64,000 bases of DNA from Pseudalkalibacillus hwajinpoensis (GCF_015234585.1 NZ_JADFCM010000001.1:1240001-1304000); one strand, 5' to 3'. Counted from the first letter of the stretch, positions 43,366 through 52,231 are shown. Notes: a model not told the origin generated them from the letters alone. Numbers and translations are program-made.

Positions 43366-44166
43366 TTGGATAACATTTTAGGCGAAGGCTGGCAGGTGAC
43401 CCCTGCTGGCGGAGCGACAGGCGAAGCATACTTAGCTCAATATGGAGACGAGAAATTATTCCTAAAACGGAACTCCTCGCCTTTTCTGGCTGTTTTGTCG
43501 GCGGAAGGAATTGTACCGAAACTTCTCTGGACCAAGCGACTTGAGAATGGAGACGTTATTACAGCCCAAAAGTGGTTGCCGGGGAGGGAACTGAAGTCCT
43601 ATGAAATGAAGCAGCCGCGAGTGGCGCAAATGCTTTATAAAATACATCGGTCTTCAGAACTTCGAAGGATGCTCAATCGGCTTGGGAAAAAGCCCCTCTC
43701 ACCTGATGTGATTTATCTTGATCTATTGCAGAAGTTTGAGAATCATCATCGGAGAGACGTGGAAGTGATAAGAGCCCTTTCGTATTTAGCTGCAAATAAG
43801 AATGACCTTGAACATGTCGAAAAAGTTGTGTGTCATTGCGATGTCAATCATAACAACTGGATGTTTAGCGAAGAAGGGAATCTCTATTTGATCGATTGGG
43901 ATGGAGCGGTAGTGGCAGATCCAGCTTTAGATATTGGGATGCTTCTATACTGGTATGTTCCAAAAGAAGAATGGGGAGAATGGCTCGGTCACTATGGGCT
44001 AGAGAATACAGAAAGCCTTCGCCACCGCATGTATTGGTATGTGGTAGCGCAGACCTTACTGTCCATTTACTGGTATGATCTTAAAGGCTTAGACGGGGAA
44101 GTTGAATTCTGGAAAAGGGATTTAGAAAATTTGAATCATTATCGACTTATTGATACCGATCAATAG
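43366..44166 (+). CDS. ytmP: YtmP, aminoglycoside-phosphotransferase/choline-kinase-like protein
   Basis: About 266 residues of the APH kinase-like fold. The Brenner motif is HCDVNHNNW with the catalytic Asp, and the DxD-equivalent IDWDGAVVADPALDIG follows. The N-terminus WQVTPAGGATGEAYLAQYG then FLKRNSSPFL is shared with B. subtilis YtmP. The small-molecule substrate is unknown; names like choline kinase reflect fold only. TTG at 43366 is favoured (AAGG eight bases upstream); in-frame GTG and TTG lie at 43357 and 43363. Its end overlaps the convergent ytzH. Confidence 0.82.
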   Translation: MDNILGEGWQVTPAGGATGEAYLAQYGDEKLFLKRNSSPFLAVLSAEGIVPKLLWTKRLENGDVITAQKWLPGRELKSYEMKQPRVAQMLYKIHRSSELRRMLNRLGKKPLSPDVIYLDLLQKFENHHRRDVEVIRALSYLAANKNDLEHVEKVVCHCDVNHNNWMFSEEGNLYLIDWDGAVVADPALDIGMLLYWYVPKEEWGEWLGHYGLENTESLRHRMYWYVVAQTLLSIYWYDLKGLDGEVEFWKRDLENLNHYRLIDTDQ

Positions 44167-44425
44167 TATCGACCCACTGGCTAAGATGAGGCTGGTGGGT
44201 TTCTATGTGGTTTAATAAATTTGTTTCTGTCGCACCTGTTACACTATATTGCTCAATTTGATTGAGGATTTGTTTGATTTCTGGTGCAATGCCATTATTT
44301 TGTTGCAGGGAATTGGCAAGGCGCTGAATTTGCTCACACTCTGAAGTTGTTCCAGAGCAATCGGTTTGATGATTTTTGAGAATATCAGCGAGTATAAAAA
44401 GCTGGTCGCGATGTGATAGTGGCAT
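44147..44425 (-). CDS. ytzH: YtzH-like protein
   Basis: 92 residues, helical and polar, containing LFILADILKNHQTDCSGTTS, then ECEQIQRLANSLQQN and ending HLSQWVDTIDRYQ. It is recognised mainly by pattern and position, between ytmP and trmB as in B. subtilis. No function is known. TAAGGAGG lies before the ATG. Its 3' end overlaps ytmP by 20 bases on the opposite strand. Confidence 0.75.
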   Translation of the reverse strand: MPLSHRDQLFILADILKNHQTDCSGTTSECEQIQRLANSLQQNNGIAPEIKQILNQIEQYSVTGATETNLLNHIETHQPHLSQWVDTIDRYQ

Positions 44426-44498
44426 AATTGTTCCTCCTTATTTGTACTATTAGATAGCGTGTACATGTGTGTAGGAATTATGCCGGTTGAATAATGAA

Positions 44499-44522
44499 AA
44501 AACACGGATTACTCCGTGTTTT
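44499..44522 (-). terminator. Hairpin terminator of the 31-residue gene
   Basis: AAAACACGGA pairs with TCCGTGTTTT, with TTTTTT on the minus-strand side. Confidence 0.8.
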
Positions 44523-44558
44523 GAAATGAAAAGTTTCTTTTATCTGCTTTTGGATATG

Positions 44559-44654
44559 TTATTTAGTGTCCCCTTTTGCTCCCCAGCCAAAAAGTGCAAC
44601 CACGGAAACGACGATGACAATCCAGGGTGCCCACATCATGAGAAAGTGCTCCAT
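44559..44654 (-). CDS. 31-residue single-helix membrane peptide
   Basis: ATG at 44652-44654 opens a 31-codon frame: MEHFLMMWAPWIVIVVSVVA then LFGWGAKGDTK and TAA. GGAGGAGGG lies eight bases upstream and a terminator 37 bases downstream, so it is a complete small transcription unit. The helix is flanked by Trp/Phe, and the C-terminal tail carries two Lys and two small residues; an N-out, C-in topology is plausible. Family not known to me; the size and build recall small subunits of respiratory or transport complexes. Confidence 0.65.
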   Translation of the reverse strand: MEHFLMMWAPWIVIVVSVVALFGWGAKGDTK

Positions 44655-44829
44655 TTATTCACCCTCCTCCCTGTCTCTAGCATAACCGATATTATTAAAT
44701 GATTCTGGTTTGCTTTTCAACAATCCTGTTACTTTTACATACCCCCTCCCTCGCCTTTCTATTCTTAAGAATTCATGGTAAAATGTCGATTGTGTAAAAA
44801 CGGTGATTAGATAATAAGGAAGTGAAAGT

Positions 44830-45471
44830 ATGCGTCAACGCAATAAGCCATGGGCAGAAGATATGTTTGCAAAGAATCCTCAATTCGTTCCGACGAACCC
44901 TACTGATCGTAAAGGAAATTGGAAAGATGTTTTCGATAATAGTAATCCGATACATTTAGAGGTTGGAACTGGTAAAGGTCAATTTATAATCGGTATGGCC
45001 AGACAGAATCCCGATGTGAATTATGTTGGTTTAGAGCTTTCATCAAGCGTAATGGTGTCAGCATTAGAGAAATTAATTGAAGAAGATGTTCCAAATGTTC
45101 GTTTGTTGAATGAGAACGCACAAGATTTAAGTACCATTTTTGAAGAAAATGAAGTCAGTCGAGTATATTTGAATTTCTCTGATCCTTGGCCTAAAAATCG
45201 TCATGAGAAAAGAAGACTTACCAATAAGACATTCCTTGATCTTTATCGGGATGTTATGAAACCAAATGGAGAAGTTCATTTTAAGACAGATAATCAAGGG
45301 CTTTTTGAATATTCTCTTCATAGCTTCTCCTTATATGGGATGATACTTAATCAAGTTAGCCTTAACTTGCATCAGAGTAATATGGAAGATAATGTGATGA
45401 CGGAATATGAAGAAAAGTTCTCATCAAAAGGTAGTCGGATCTATCGATGTGAAGCACAGTTTAGAAGTTGA
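44830..45471 (+). CDS. trmB: TrmB, tRNA (guanine-46-N7) methyltransferase
   Basis: 213 residues. It makes m7G46 in the tRNA variable loop. SAM-binding motif LEVGTGKGQF, the family signature YLNFSDPWPKNRHEKRRL and the C-terminal segment HFKTDNQGLFEYSL are all present. The gene was called ytmQ in B. subtilis and sits in the same place, next to ytzH and ytnP. AAGGAAGTG precedes the ATG. A short terminator follows. Confidence 0.95.
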   Translation: MRQRNKPWAEDMFAKNPQFVPTNPTDRKGNWKDVFDNSNPIHLEVGTGKGQFIIGMARQNPDVNYVGLELSSSVMVSALEKLIEEDVPNVRLLNENAQDLSTIFEENEVSRVYLNFSDPWPKNRHEKRRLTNKTFLDLYRDVMKPNGEVHFKTDNQGLFEYSLHSFSLYGMILNQVSLNLHQSNMEDNVMTEYEEKFSSKGSRIYRCEAQFRS

Positions 45472-45497
45472 GTCGTTTAAATGCGGCTCTTTTTTTG
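45470..45497 (+). terminator. Hairpin terminator of trmB
   Basis: GAGTCG pairs with CGGCTC (one G-U pair), followed by TTTTTTT. Confidence 0.7.
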
Positions 45498-45562
45498 AAT
45501 ATTATTGAAAGCGGTTTCTTTTAGTGAGAAAATGAAACTAATCTTATAAAGGTGGGATTTCG

Positions 45563-46405
45563 ATGGAGCAGTTACAAGTTGGAAGTTTATCCATTACATG
45601 GCTTAGAGGTGGCGTGACTCATATGGATGGGGGCGCAATGTTTGGAGTTGTACCAAAACCATTGTGGAGTAAGCGGTACCCGGTAAATGAAAAAAACCAG
45701 ATTGAGCTTAGAACAGATCCTCTCCTTTTACAATGGCAGGGCAAGAACATCTTAATTGAATCAGGGATTGGAAAAGACAAATTAAGTGAAAAACAAAAAA
45801 GAAATTATGGAGTTGAAGAAGAGTCGGATATTCATGGATCCCTTGAAAAACTTGGACTATCTGCTGAGGAAATTGATATTGTCTTAATGACACATCTTCA
45901 TTTTGATCACGCGAGTGGATTAACAGAGCCAGATGGAGATGGATATAAACCAACGTTTCCGAATGCTGTTATTTATGCTTCAGAGGTAGAGTGGAACGAA
46001 ATGAAGGAGCCAAATATTCGTTCGAAAAATACATATTGGAAAGAAAACTGGGAAGCGATTCAAAACAAAGTTCATATATTTAAGGAATCTTATGAAGTCA
46101 TTCCAGGGTTGAATATGTACCATACAGGAGGACATAGTGATGGACATGCGATCATTATTATGAATGAGGGCGAAGAGCGCTTGATTCATATGGCAGATCT
46201 TATGCCAACTCATGCCCATCAGAATCCTTTATGGGTTCTTGCATACGATGATTATCCGATGACATCGATTTATGAGAAAGAGAAATGGATAAAAGATGCT
46301 GTTGATCAAAATTCGTGGTTTATTTTTTACCATGATGCGATTTATCGTGCTTTAAAGTGGGATAAGGAGTACAACGTGACGGATGAAGTAAAACGAAATG
46401 TGTGA
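45563..46405 (+). CDS. ytnP: YtnP, metallo-beta-lactamase-fold lactonase
   Basis: 280 residues of the metallo-beta-lactamase superfamily. The dinuclear zinc motif T-HLHFDH (His111, His113, Asp115, His116) is followed by [13 protein letters not shown] and LMPTHAH. B. subtilis YtnP degrades homoserine-lactone-type signals and inhibits Streptomyces development; this protein has the same length and N-terminus ([16 protein letters not shown]). Lactonase activity here is inferred by orthology. AAAGGTGGG precedes the ATG. Confidence 0.9.
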   Translation: MEQLQVGSLSITWLRGGVTHMDGGAMFGVVPKPLWSKRYPVNEKNQIELRTDPLLLQWQGKNILIESGIGKDKLSEKQKRNYGVEEESDIHGSLEKLGLSAEEIDIVLMTHLHFDHASGLTEPDGDGYKPTFPNAVIYASEVEWNEMKEPNIRSKNTYWKENWEAIQNKVHIFKESYEVIPGLNMYHTGGHSDGHAIIIMNEGEERLIHMADLMPTHAHQNPLWVLAYDDYPMTSIYEKEKWIKDAVDQNSWFIFYHDAIYRALKWDKEYNVTDEVKRNV

Positions 46406-46412
46406 TAGTAAG

Positions 46413-46441
46413 GGGACTGCTAAAGGCAGTCTTCTTTTTTT
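46413..46441 (+). terminator. Hairpin terminator of ytnP
   Basis: GACTGC pairs with GCAGTC, then TTCTTTTTTT. Confidence 0.75.
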
Positions 46442-46504
46442 GTTCAAATAAAACTTTGTTCAAATTGTAATGATAAGCAATTGTGGTTTATAGAAAGTCT
46501 CGTA

Positions 46505-46560
46505 TGATCATTTATGATTGTTTTTGATTGTTTTTGAATAAATTTGAACGAAAATGATTG
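46505..46560 (+). promoter_or_regulatory. Array of six TGA boxes phased every 10 bp (candidate FruR operator)
   Basis: TGA trinucleotides occur at exactly 46505, 46515, 46525, 46535, 46545 and 46555. Four of them extend to TGATTG or TGAACG, and most are followed by an A/T run of four. The last box overlaps the -35 element of the fru promoter. The phasing places all boxes on one DNA face. Confidence 0.6.
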
Positions 46561-46586
46561 ACTATTGAAAGTGCTTTCATTATAAT
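46558..46586 (+). promoter_or_regulatory. Sigma-A promoter of the fru operon with embedded cre-like site
   Basis: TTGACT (46558-46563), 17-bp spacer, TATAAT (46581-46586). The spacer contains the perfect palindrome TGAAAGTGCTTTCA without its central CG (46566-46579), one base from the ideal CcpA site TGAAAGCGCTTTCA. CcpA bound there would occlude RNA polymerase. Confidence 0.85.
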
Positions 46587-46609
46587 GAGATTAGAAAGTA
46601 GGTGATGAA

Positions 46610-47362
46610 TTGTTAAATGCTGAACGTCATTTCATCATTTTACAAGTTCTTAAAGAAAAAGAAACGGTTACGGTACATGATTTGAGCGATGCAACTGGAG
46701 CTTCAGTTTCAACTATTCGTCGTGACCTTGTCCAACTGGAAGAAGAGAATAAGCTAAAGCGAGTACATGGCGGAGCATCTCTTTTTCACTCGAAGTGGAC
46801 AGAACCGTCGCTTGGTGAGAAATCAACACAGAATTTGACTGAAAAGGAAAAAATCGCTTCTTACGCCGCTGGATTAGTTAAAGATGGTGACTGTATTTTT
46901 CTTGATGCAGGGACAACGACTCAGAAAATTGCTGAGTTTTTATCTGACAAACAGGTGATGGTTGTGACTAACGGATATCCTGTAATTGAGAGTCTTCAAG
47001 GAGATAGAATAACCACCTATGTGATTGGTGGGAAGTTCAAATCAAGAACAGGAGCTATGACAGGAGTAAAGGCGCTTGAAAGTATTGAAACATATCGGTT
47101 TGATAAATGTTTTATAGGTATAAACGGTATTCATGAAACGTTAGGATATACAACAGCTGACCCTGATGAAGCCATTATCAAAAGAGCAGCGATTAAACTA
47201 TCGCGCGAACCATACATTATTGCAGATTACTCGAAATTCGGAGAAGCGGCATTCAGTAAGGTGGCTGATCTTGAAGCATGTGCCATCATTACGAACGAAA
47301 ATTCTGAAATGCTCTTAGATAATATTAGTAAACAAACAACAGTAGAAGTGGTGAAAATATGA
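46610..47362 (+). CDS. fruR: FruR, DeoR-family regulator of the fructose operon
   Basis: 250 residues. The N-terminal winged helix (TVHDLSDATGASVSTIRRDL) is followed by the DeoR sugar-phosphate sensor domain with FLDAGTTTQKIAEFL and IIADYSKFG. It probably represses the operon until fructose 1-phosphate, made by the PTS, is present. The start is TTG at 46610 with GTAGGTGATG upstream. The stop overlaps the fruK start (ATGA). Upstream lie a six-fold TGA box array and a cre-like site. Confidence 0.92.
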   Translation: MLNAERHFIILQVLKEKETVTVHDLSDATGASVSTIRRDLVQLEEENKLKRVHGGASLFHSKWTEPSLGEKSTQNLTEKEKIASYAAGLVKDGDCIFLDAGTTTQKIAEFLSDKQVMVVTNGYPVIESLQGDRITTYVIGGKFKSRTGAMTGVKALESIETYRFDKCFIGINGIHETLGYTTADPDEAIIKRAAIKLSREPYIIADYSKFGEAAFSKVADLEACAIITNENSEMLLDNISKQTTVEVVKI

Positions 47363-48291
47363 TTTATACAATTACATTAAATCCATCAGTTGACTATATT
47401 GTTCGACTGGATGACCTTAAAATGGGGCTTGTTAATACAGTAGATGAAGAAACAAAGATTGCCGGTGGTAAAGGCGTTAATGTTACCAAAGTATTAAAAC
47501 GACTTGGACACGATTCTACAGCGTTAGGATTTGTAGGCGGTTTTACAGGTCAATTTATTGAACAATCACTAAAAGATGAAAGCCTACATCCTCATTTCAT
47601 CCATGTTGAAGGTGATACGCGAATTAACATTAAGTTAAAAAATGGTGAGGAAACTGAAATTAATGGACTATCCCCAATGATTTCTGAAGGAAATGTTGAG
47701 AAATTACTTCAACAACTTTCACAAACTGTCGCGGGTGATATCGTCGTAATGGCAGGTAGCGTGCCGACTAGTATTGATCAAAATATCTACTCTAATATCT
47801 TGAAGTCCTTACCAGACGGAGTGCAGGCTATTGTAGACACCAAGGGAAAAGCATTGGAAGAAACCGTGAAAGCAAAGCCATTCCTAGTGAAGCCGAATCA
47901 TCATGAACTTGGCGATTTGTTTGGAGTTAAAATAACTTCAGTGGAAGATGCAGTTGAATACGGGAAGAAAGTGCAACAAATGGGAGCAATGAACGTGATT
48001 GTCTCAATGGCCGGTGATGGGGCTGTGCTGATTACATCTAATGAGATTCTTTTCGGAAATGTCCCGGTCGGTAAAGTACAGAATTCAGTTGGAGCAGGGG
48101 ATTCAGTCGTAGCTGGTTTTCTAAGTAAATATATTGAAACTGAGAATTTGAAGGAAGCATTCCAATCTGGAATTGCAGCAGGCAGTGCAAGCGCATTTTC
48201 AACAGGCTTTTGTACAGCAGAAGAAGTACAAGAATTAAGAAAGCAAATTAGGGTTCAGACTTATGAAGAAATGGGAGGTCGAGGTATATGA
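47359..48291 (+). CDS. fruK: FruK, 1-phosphofructokinase
   Basis: 310 residues of the PfkB/ribokinase family. It phosphorylates fructose 1-phosphate to fructose 1,6-bisphosphate. Signatures are AGGKGVNVTKVLKRLG near the N-terminus and NSVGAGDSVVAGF near the C-terminus, where the Asp is the catalytic base. Start and stop overlap fruR and fruA by four bases, so the three genes form a tightly coupled operon. Confidence 0.95.
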   Translation: MIYTITLNPSVDYIVRLDDLKMGLVNTVDEETKIAGGKGVNVTKVLKRLGHDSTALGFVGGFTGQFIEQSLKDESLHPHFIHVEGDTRINIKLKNGEETEINGLSPMISEGNVEKLLQQLSQTVAGDIVVMAGSVPTSIDQNIYSNILKSLPDGVQAIVDTKGKALEETVKAKPFLVKPNHHELGDLFGVKITSVEDAVEYGKKVQQMGAMNVIVSMAGDGAVLITSNEILFGNVPVGKVQNSVGAGDSVVAGFLSKYIETENLKEAFQSGIAAGSASAFSTGFCTAEEVQELRKQIRVQTYEEMGGRGI

Positions 48292-50195
48292 GAATCACAG
48301 AATTATTAACAAAAGAGACAATGATTCTGAATCTTGAAGCGGATTCAAAAGATCGTGTTATTAATGAGCTATCTGAAAAACTAGAGAGAGCAGGCAAATT
48401 ACAGGACCTTAACGCGTTCAAAAAAGCGATACATGCGCGTGAGAAAGAGAGTACGACTGGTATTGGAGAAGGTATAGCCATTCCTCATGCCAAAACAGCA
48501 GCAGTAAAGGCACCAGCGATTGTGTTTGGACGTTCTAATGCGGGTATCGATTATCAGTCTCTTGACGGTCAGCCGGCGCACCTGTTCTTTATGATTGCTG
48601 CGACTGAAGGTGCAAACCAAACGCATCTAGAAGCGCTATCAAGACTATCTTCATTCTTAATGGATAACGAATTCCGTAAAGGGCTTCTTGAAGCAAGAAC
48701 GGAAGAAGAAGTTTTGCAAGCATTTGATCAGAAAGAAGAAGAAAATGCTGATGAAGAAGAAGTAGAAGAAACAACTGAAGTTACTGGGAAAATATTAGCT
48801 GTTACAGCATGCCCTACAGGAATTGCTCACACGTATATGGCTGCGGATGCGCTGAAAGCGAAAGCATCTGAAATGGGTTATAGTGTCAAAGTTGAAACAA
48901 ATGGATCTGGAGGCGTGAAAAATCGTCTAACTGATGAAGAAATTGAAAAGGCACCTGGTATTATTGTTGCTGCTGATACGAAGGTAGAAATGGAACGTTT
49001 CAAAGGAAAAAAAGTAATTGAAGTTCCAGTGGCAGAAGCAATCCGGAAGCCAGCTGACTTGTTGAAGCAGGCAGCAAATGGCGATGCGCCAGTCTATAAA
49101 TCTTCAGGGTCATACGAAGATCAAATCAGTGAGAAGAAAAACGAAAGAAAAGGAAAGCAATCAGCTTTCTACAAGCACTTAATGAACGGTGTTTCGAATA
49201 TGCTTCCGCTCGTAGTTGGTGGCGGTATTTTGATAGCCCTTTCATTTATCTTTGGTATCAATGCTGCAGATCCAGATGACCCAAGTTACAATGCATTTGC
49301 AGCAGCACTTAGCACAATTGGCGGTGGAAATGCCTTTGCCCTTATGATTCCAGTTCTTGCAGGATTTATTGCAATGAGTATTGCCGATCGTCCTGGTCTT
49401 GCTCCTGGTCTTGTTGGTGGCTTGATGGCTTCTACAAACGGTGCAGGGTTCCTAGGTGGACTCATTGCTGGTTTCCTTGCTGGTTACGCTGTTCTTCTTT
49501 TGAAAAAGCTTTTCTCTGGACTACCACAGTCTCTAGAAGGGTTAAAGCCAGTCTTGCTTTATCCACTGTTTGGTATTTTTATTACAGGGATTATTATGAT
49601 GTACGTTGTAATCGAGCCAGTTGGGGCTCTGAATACAGGGCTTGAGAACTGGTTGAGTGGTATGGGCACTACGAATAAACTCCTTCTTGGCTTAATACTA
49701 GGAGGAATGATGGCGGTAGATATGGGTGGTCCAATTAATAAAGCGGCCTTTACGTTTGGTATTGCGATGATTGATGCAGGTAATCTGACGTATCATGCAG
49801 CGATTATGGCAGGCGGTATGACACCACCACTTGGACTCGCACTTGCAACAACACTATTTAAAAATCGATTTAACAAAACTGAGCGTGAAGCAGGAAAAGT
49901 AGCGTATGTGATGGGGGCTTCATTCATCACAGAAGGCGCAATTCCATTTGCAGCAGCAGATCCAGGCCGAGTTATTCCTTCCATTATTGTTGGTTCATCT
50001 GTTGCAGGTGCATTAACAATGTTGTTTAATATAGCTTTACCAGCACCGCATGGCGGAGCGTTTGTTATCTGGTCTGTGAATAACATCTCATTAACTCATA
50101 TTCTTCTCTATATCCTTGCCATTGTCATTGGTACAGTTATTACGGCATTGATGGTAGGAATATTGAAGAAATCTAGACCACAAGTACAAGCATAA
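48288..50195 (+). CDS. fruA: FruA, PTS fructose-specific EIIABC
   Basis: 635 residues with the IIA-IIB-IIC order. IIA: phospho-His67 in GIAIPHAKT. IIB: phospho-Cys175 in AVTACPTGIAHTYMAAD. IIC: membrane channel from about residue 305, with GVSNMLPLVVGGGILIALSF and the substrate region GGPINKAAFTFG. An acidic linker (EEENADEEEVEE) joins IIA and IIB. It imports fructose as fructose 1-phosphate, the substrate of FruK. A terminator follows. Confidence 0.96.
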   Translation: MRITELLTKETMILNLEADSKDRVINELSEKLERAGKLQDLNAFKKAIHAREKESTTGIGEGIAIPHAKTAAVKAPAIVFGRSNAGIDYQSLDGQPAHLFFMIAATEGANQTHLEALSRLSSFLMDNEFRKGLLEARTEEEVLQAFDQKEEENADEEEVEETTEVTGKILAVTACPTGIAHTYMAADALKAKASEMGYSVKVETNGSGGVKNRLTDEEIEKAPGIIVAADTKVEMERFKGKKVIEVPVAEAIRKPADLLKQAANGDAPVYKSSGSYEDQISEKKNERKGKQSAFYKHLMNGVSNMLPLVVGGGILIALSFIFGINAADPDDPSYNAFAAALSTIGGGNAFALMIPVLAGFIAMSIADRPGLAPGLVGGLMASTNGAGFLGGLIAGFLAGYAVLLLKKLFSGLPQSLEGLKPVLLYPLFGIFITGIIMMYVVIEPVGALNTGLENWLSGMGTTNKLLLGLILGGMMAVDMGGPINKAAFTFGIAMIDAGNLTYHAAIMAGGMTPPLGLALATTLFKNRFNKTEREAGKVAYVMGASFITEGAIPFAAADPGRVIPSIIVGSSVAGALTMLFNIALPAPHGGAFVIWSVNNISLTHILLYILAIVIGTVITALMVGILKKSRPQVQA

Positions 50196-50200
50196 TAATG

Positions 50201-50228
50201 AGAGGTCCCAAAAGGGGACCTCTTTTTT
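50201..50228 (+). terminator. Hairpin terminator of the fru operon
   Basis: AGAGGTCCC pairs with GGGACCTCT, then TTTTT. The remaining 310 bases to proC hold no gene that I can see. Confidence 0.9.
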
Positions 50229-50542
50229 GCTATATTTATGGAAAAGCAAATCGAAATTCATATAAGTAATGAATAGAATCCATCGTTTAAAAAAACTGAA
50301 GCGAACCTTTTTTACCACAATATGTTAATGGCGCAGTCTTGATGAGAGCTTGTGAGATGGCGTGAGAAGCGATATACGTCGATCTCATTCACGTAGTTTA
50401 CGTTGAGATTCGAATGATAGCGTTTTCACTATGTATCTTGCACGTATGCTTATTTCTTGCTTCATAAAGGTTGAAGCGTGGTGGATGCAGTGTTAGTATA
50501 AATGACCGTAGATGATTTTTCGGAAATCCAAAGGAGGCAATC

Positions 50543-51385
50543 ATGCTAGAAAATAAAACCGTAACGTTTATCGGAGCGGGTTCAATGGCAGAAGCAATGG
50601 CTGCAGGAATGATTGAGTCAGGTACTATTGAACCTGAACGTATTATTATGACAAACAGAAGTAATGAACAACGTCGTCAGGAACTTATGGAGAACCACGG
50701 CGTATTGGCGACTCAAAGTATAGAATTCGCAGTTCGTGAGGCTAATGTTGTTATCCTAGCAATGAAGCCAAAAGATGTTGAACGTGCACTTGAAGGAATT
50801 GAAGATTTCATTTCAGATGATCAACTTCTCTTATCAGTTCTTGCTGGCGTACCATCATCTTATATTGAGGATCAGCTCGATGGAGAGCAACCAGTGATCC
50901 GCGTTATGCCGAACACTTCAAGTATGATTGGTAAATCCATTTCTGCCCTAGCAGCAGGAAAACATGTAAATGATGAGCAGGTGTCAATTGCCCGCGCACT
51001 TATTCGTTCTATTGGCGAAACAGTCGTGATCGAAGAAAAACAAATGGACGTATTTACAGGTGTTGCTGGAAGCGGACCGGCTTACATTTATTATGTTATT
51101 GAAAGTTTAGAAAAAGCAGCAATTGAAGGCGGTATTGAAACGGAAACAGCAAGGAAAATGGCTGTTCAAACTGTACTTGGTGCTGGAATGATGGCAGAGC
51201 AATCAGAAGACTCTCCAGCTGATCTTAGAAAGAAAGTTACTTCACCAAATGGAACAACTCAAGCAGGTCTTGAGGCATTGTATGAAAATGGTGGAGGAGA
51301 AGCTTTTGAAGCCGCTGTTGAGAATGCTGCAACACGCTCAAAAGAAATTAGCAACGAGTTTAATAAAAAACCTGTTATTCAATAA
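50543..51385 (+). CDS. proC: ProC/ProI-type pyrroline-5-carboxylate reductase
   Basis: 280 residues. It reduces pyrroline-5-carboxylate to proline with NADPH. The Rossmann motif VTFIGAGSMAEAMAAG opens the protein. The C-terminal dimer domain has DVFTGVAGSGPAYIYYVIES and KVTSPNGTTQAGLEAL, both diagnostic. Bacillus genomes carry several paralogues (ProG, ProH, ProI, ComER); this one looks most like ProI. AAGGAGGC lies before the ATG. Monocistronic, with a terminator downstream. Confidence 0.93.
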   Translation: MLENKTVTFIGAGSMAEAMAAGMIESGTIEPERIIMTNRSNEQRRQELMENHGVLATQSIEFAVREANVVILAMKPKDVERALEGIEDFISDDQLLLSVLAGVPSSYIEDQLDGEQPVIRVMPNTSSMIGKSISALAAGKHVNDEQVSIARALIRSIGETVVIEEKQMDVFTGVAGSGPAYIYYVIESLEKAAIEGGIETETARKMAVQTVLGAGMMAEQSEDSPADLRKKVTSPNGTTQAGLEALYENGGGEAFEAAVENAATRSKEISNEFNKKPVIQ

Positions 51386-51413
51386 GAATCGGTGCATACC
51401 GGTTCTTTTTTTT
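51385..51413 (+). terminator. Hairpin terminator of proC
   Basis: AGAATCGGT pairs with ACCGGTTCT, followed by TTTTTTT. Confidence 0.8.
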
Positions 51414-51640
51414 GCTGTGCTCGTTAGTATCCCATTTTTATACTAAATCATATGAGATAAAAGGAAACTTATATAGCCGTTATGAAATCGTGAAAAAGGG
51501 TATGGGGCTATAAAGGTAGAACCAGAATCTATCCTCTCCTTCCTCGTATTGGATGTTTTTTTCTATAAAATGTTAGTAGAATAATAGATGGAATATGATA
51601 TGATAAGAATTGGATAATTTGTTTGATAGAGGAGGAAAAA

Positions 51641-52183
51641 ATGATGAAAAAAGGGATTTTTGCACTTATTGCTGCGTTTTTGATCGCATTACCTTTCGCG
51701 AATACTGCAGCACAAGCTGAAGCTGATGTTAGTGGTGATGTAAAGAAGGGTGTTGCGGGTTACCTTGGGGAAGAGCATTATGACTATGATAAAGGTTCTC
51801 TTAAAGTTGTAGATGCTGAAAACATTGAAGTTGATAGCTCGGCAGATAAGGACTTTAGTAAGGTTTCTATGATGCTTGTAGAATTCACGACAGTTCGTGA
51901 CAATATCTTCTTTGAAGATCATACACAGGTCCTTTTCTATGACACTGAAGCTAATGCTATTATTCCAGACTCAAAAGTATTAGACATTGAAAAAGCAAAA
52001 GAATACAAAGACAGTCATGCAGACGTAACGGGTGAGCATCTTCATATGAGTGTTATTCTAATTCTAAGTGCAATAATGCTTGTTGGTCCAGCACTTCTTG
52101 CTTATCTATGGTCAAAAAATAAGTATTCAACTCTTCGTTTTAAATTACAAAATAATGTATACGATACGAATACTACTTTCTAA
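51641..52183 (+). CDS. Secreted/membrane protein with N- and C-terminal hydrophobic segments, unknown
   Basis: About 180 residues from ATG 51641 (GAGGAGG upstream). A signal peptide MMKKGIFALIAAFLIALPF ends in AAQAEA, likely signal-peptidase I cleaved. The mature part (to about residue 135) is acidic and extracellular. A membrane helix SVILILSAIMLVGPALLAYL is followed by a short cytoplasmic basic tail (WSKNKYSTLRFKLQNN). The result is a type I membrane protein. The extracellular part contains SKVSMMLVEFTTVRDNIFFE, not a pattern I know. A clear terminator follows. Confidence 0.65.
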   Translation: MMKKGIFALIAAFLIALPFANTAAQAEADVSGDVKKGVAGYLGEEHYDYDKGSLKVVDAENIEVDSSADKDFSKVSMMLVEFTTVRDNIFFEDHTQVLFYDTEANAIIPDSKVLDIEKAKEYKDSHADVTGEHLHMSVILILSAIMLVGPALLAYLWSKNKYSTLRFKLQNNVYDTNTTF

Positions 52184-52198
52184 TTAATTAATGTATGT

Positions 52199-52231
52199 AA
52201 CCCCCTTGCGATTCTTCCGCAAGGGGGTTTT
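52199..52231 (+). terminator. Hairpin terminator of the type I membrane protein gene
   Basis: AACCCCCTTGCG pairs with CGCAAGGGGGTT, then TTAA. Confidence 0.85.
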
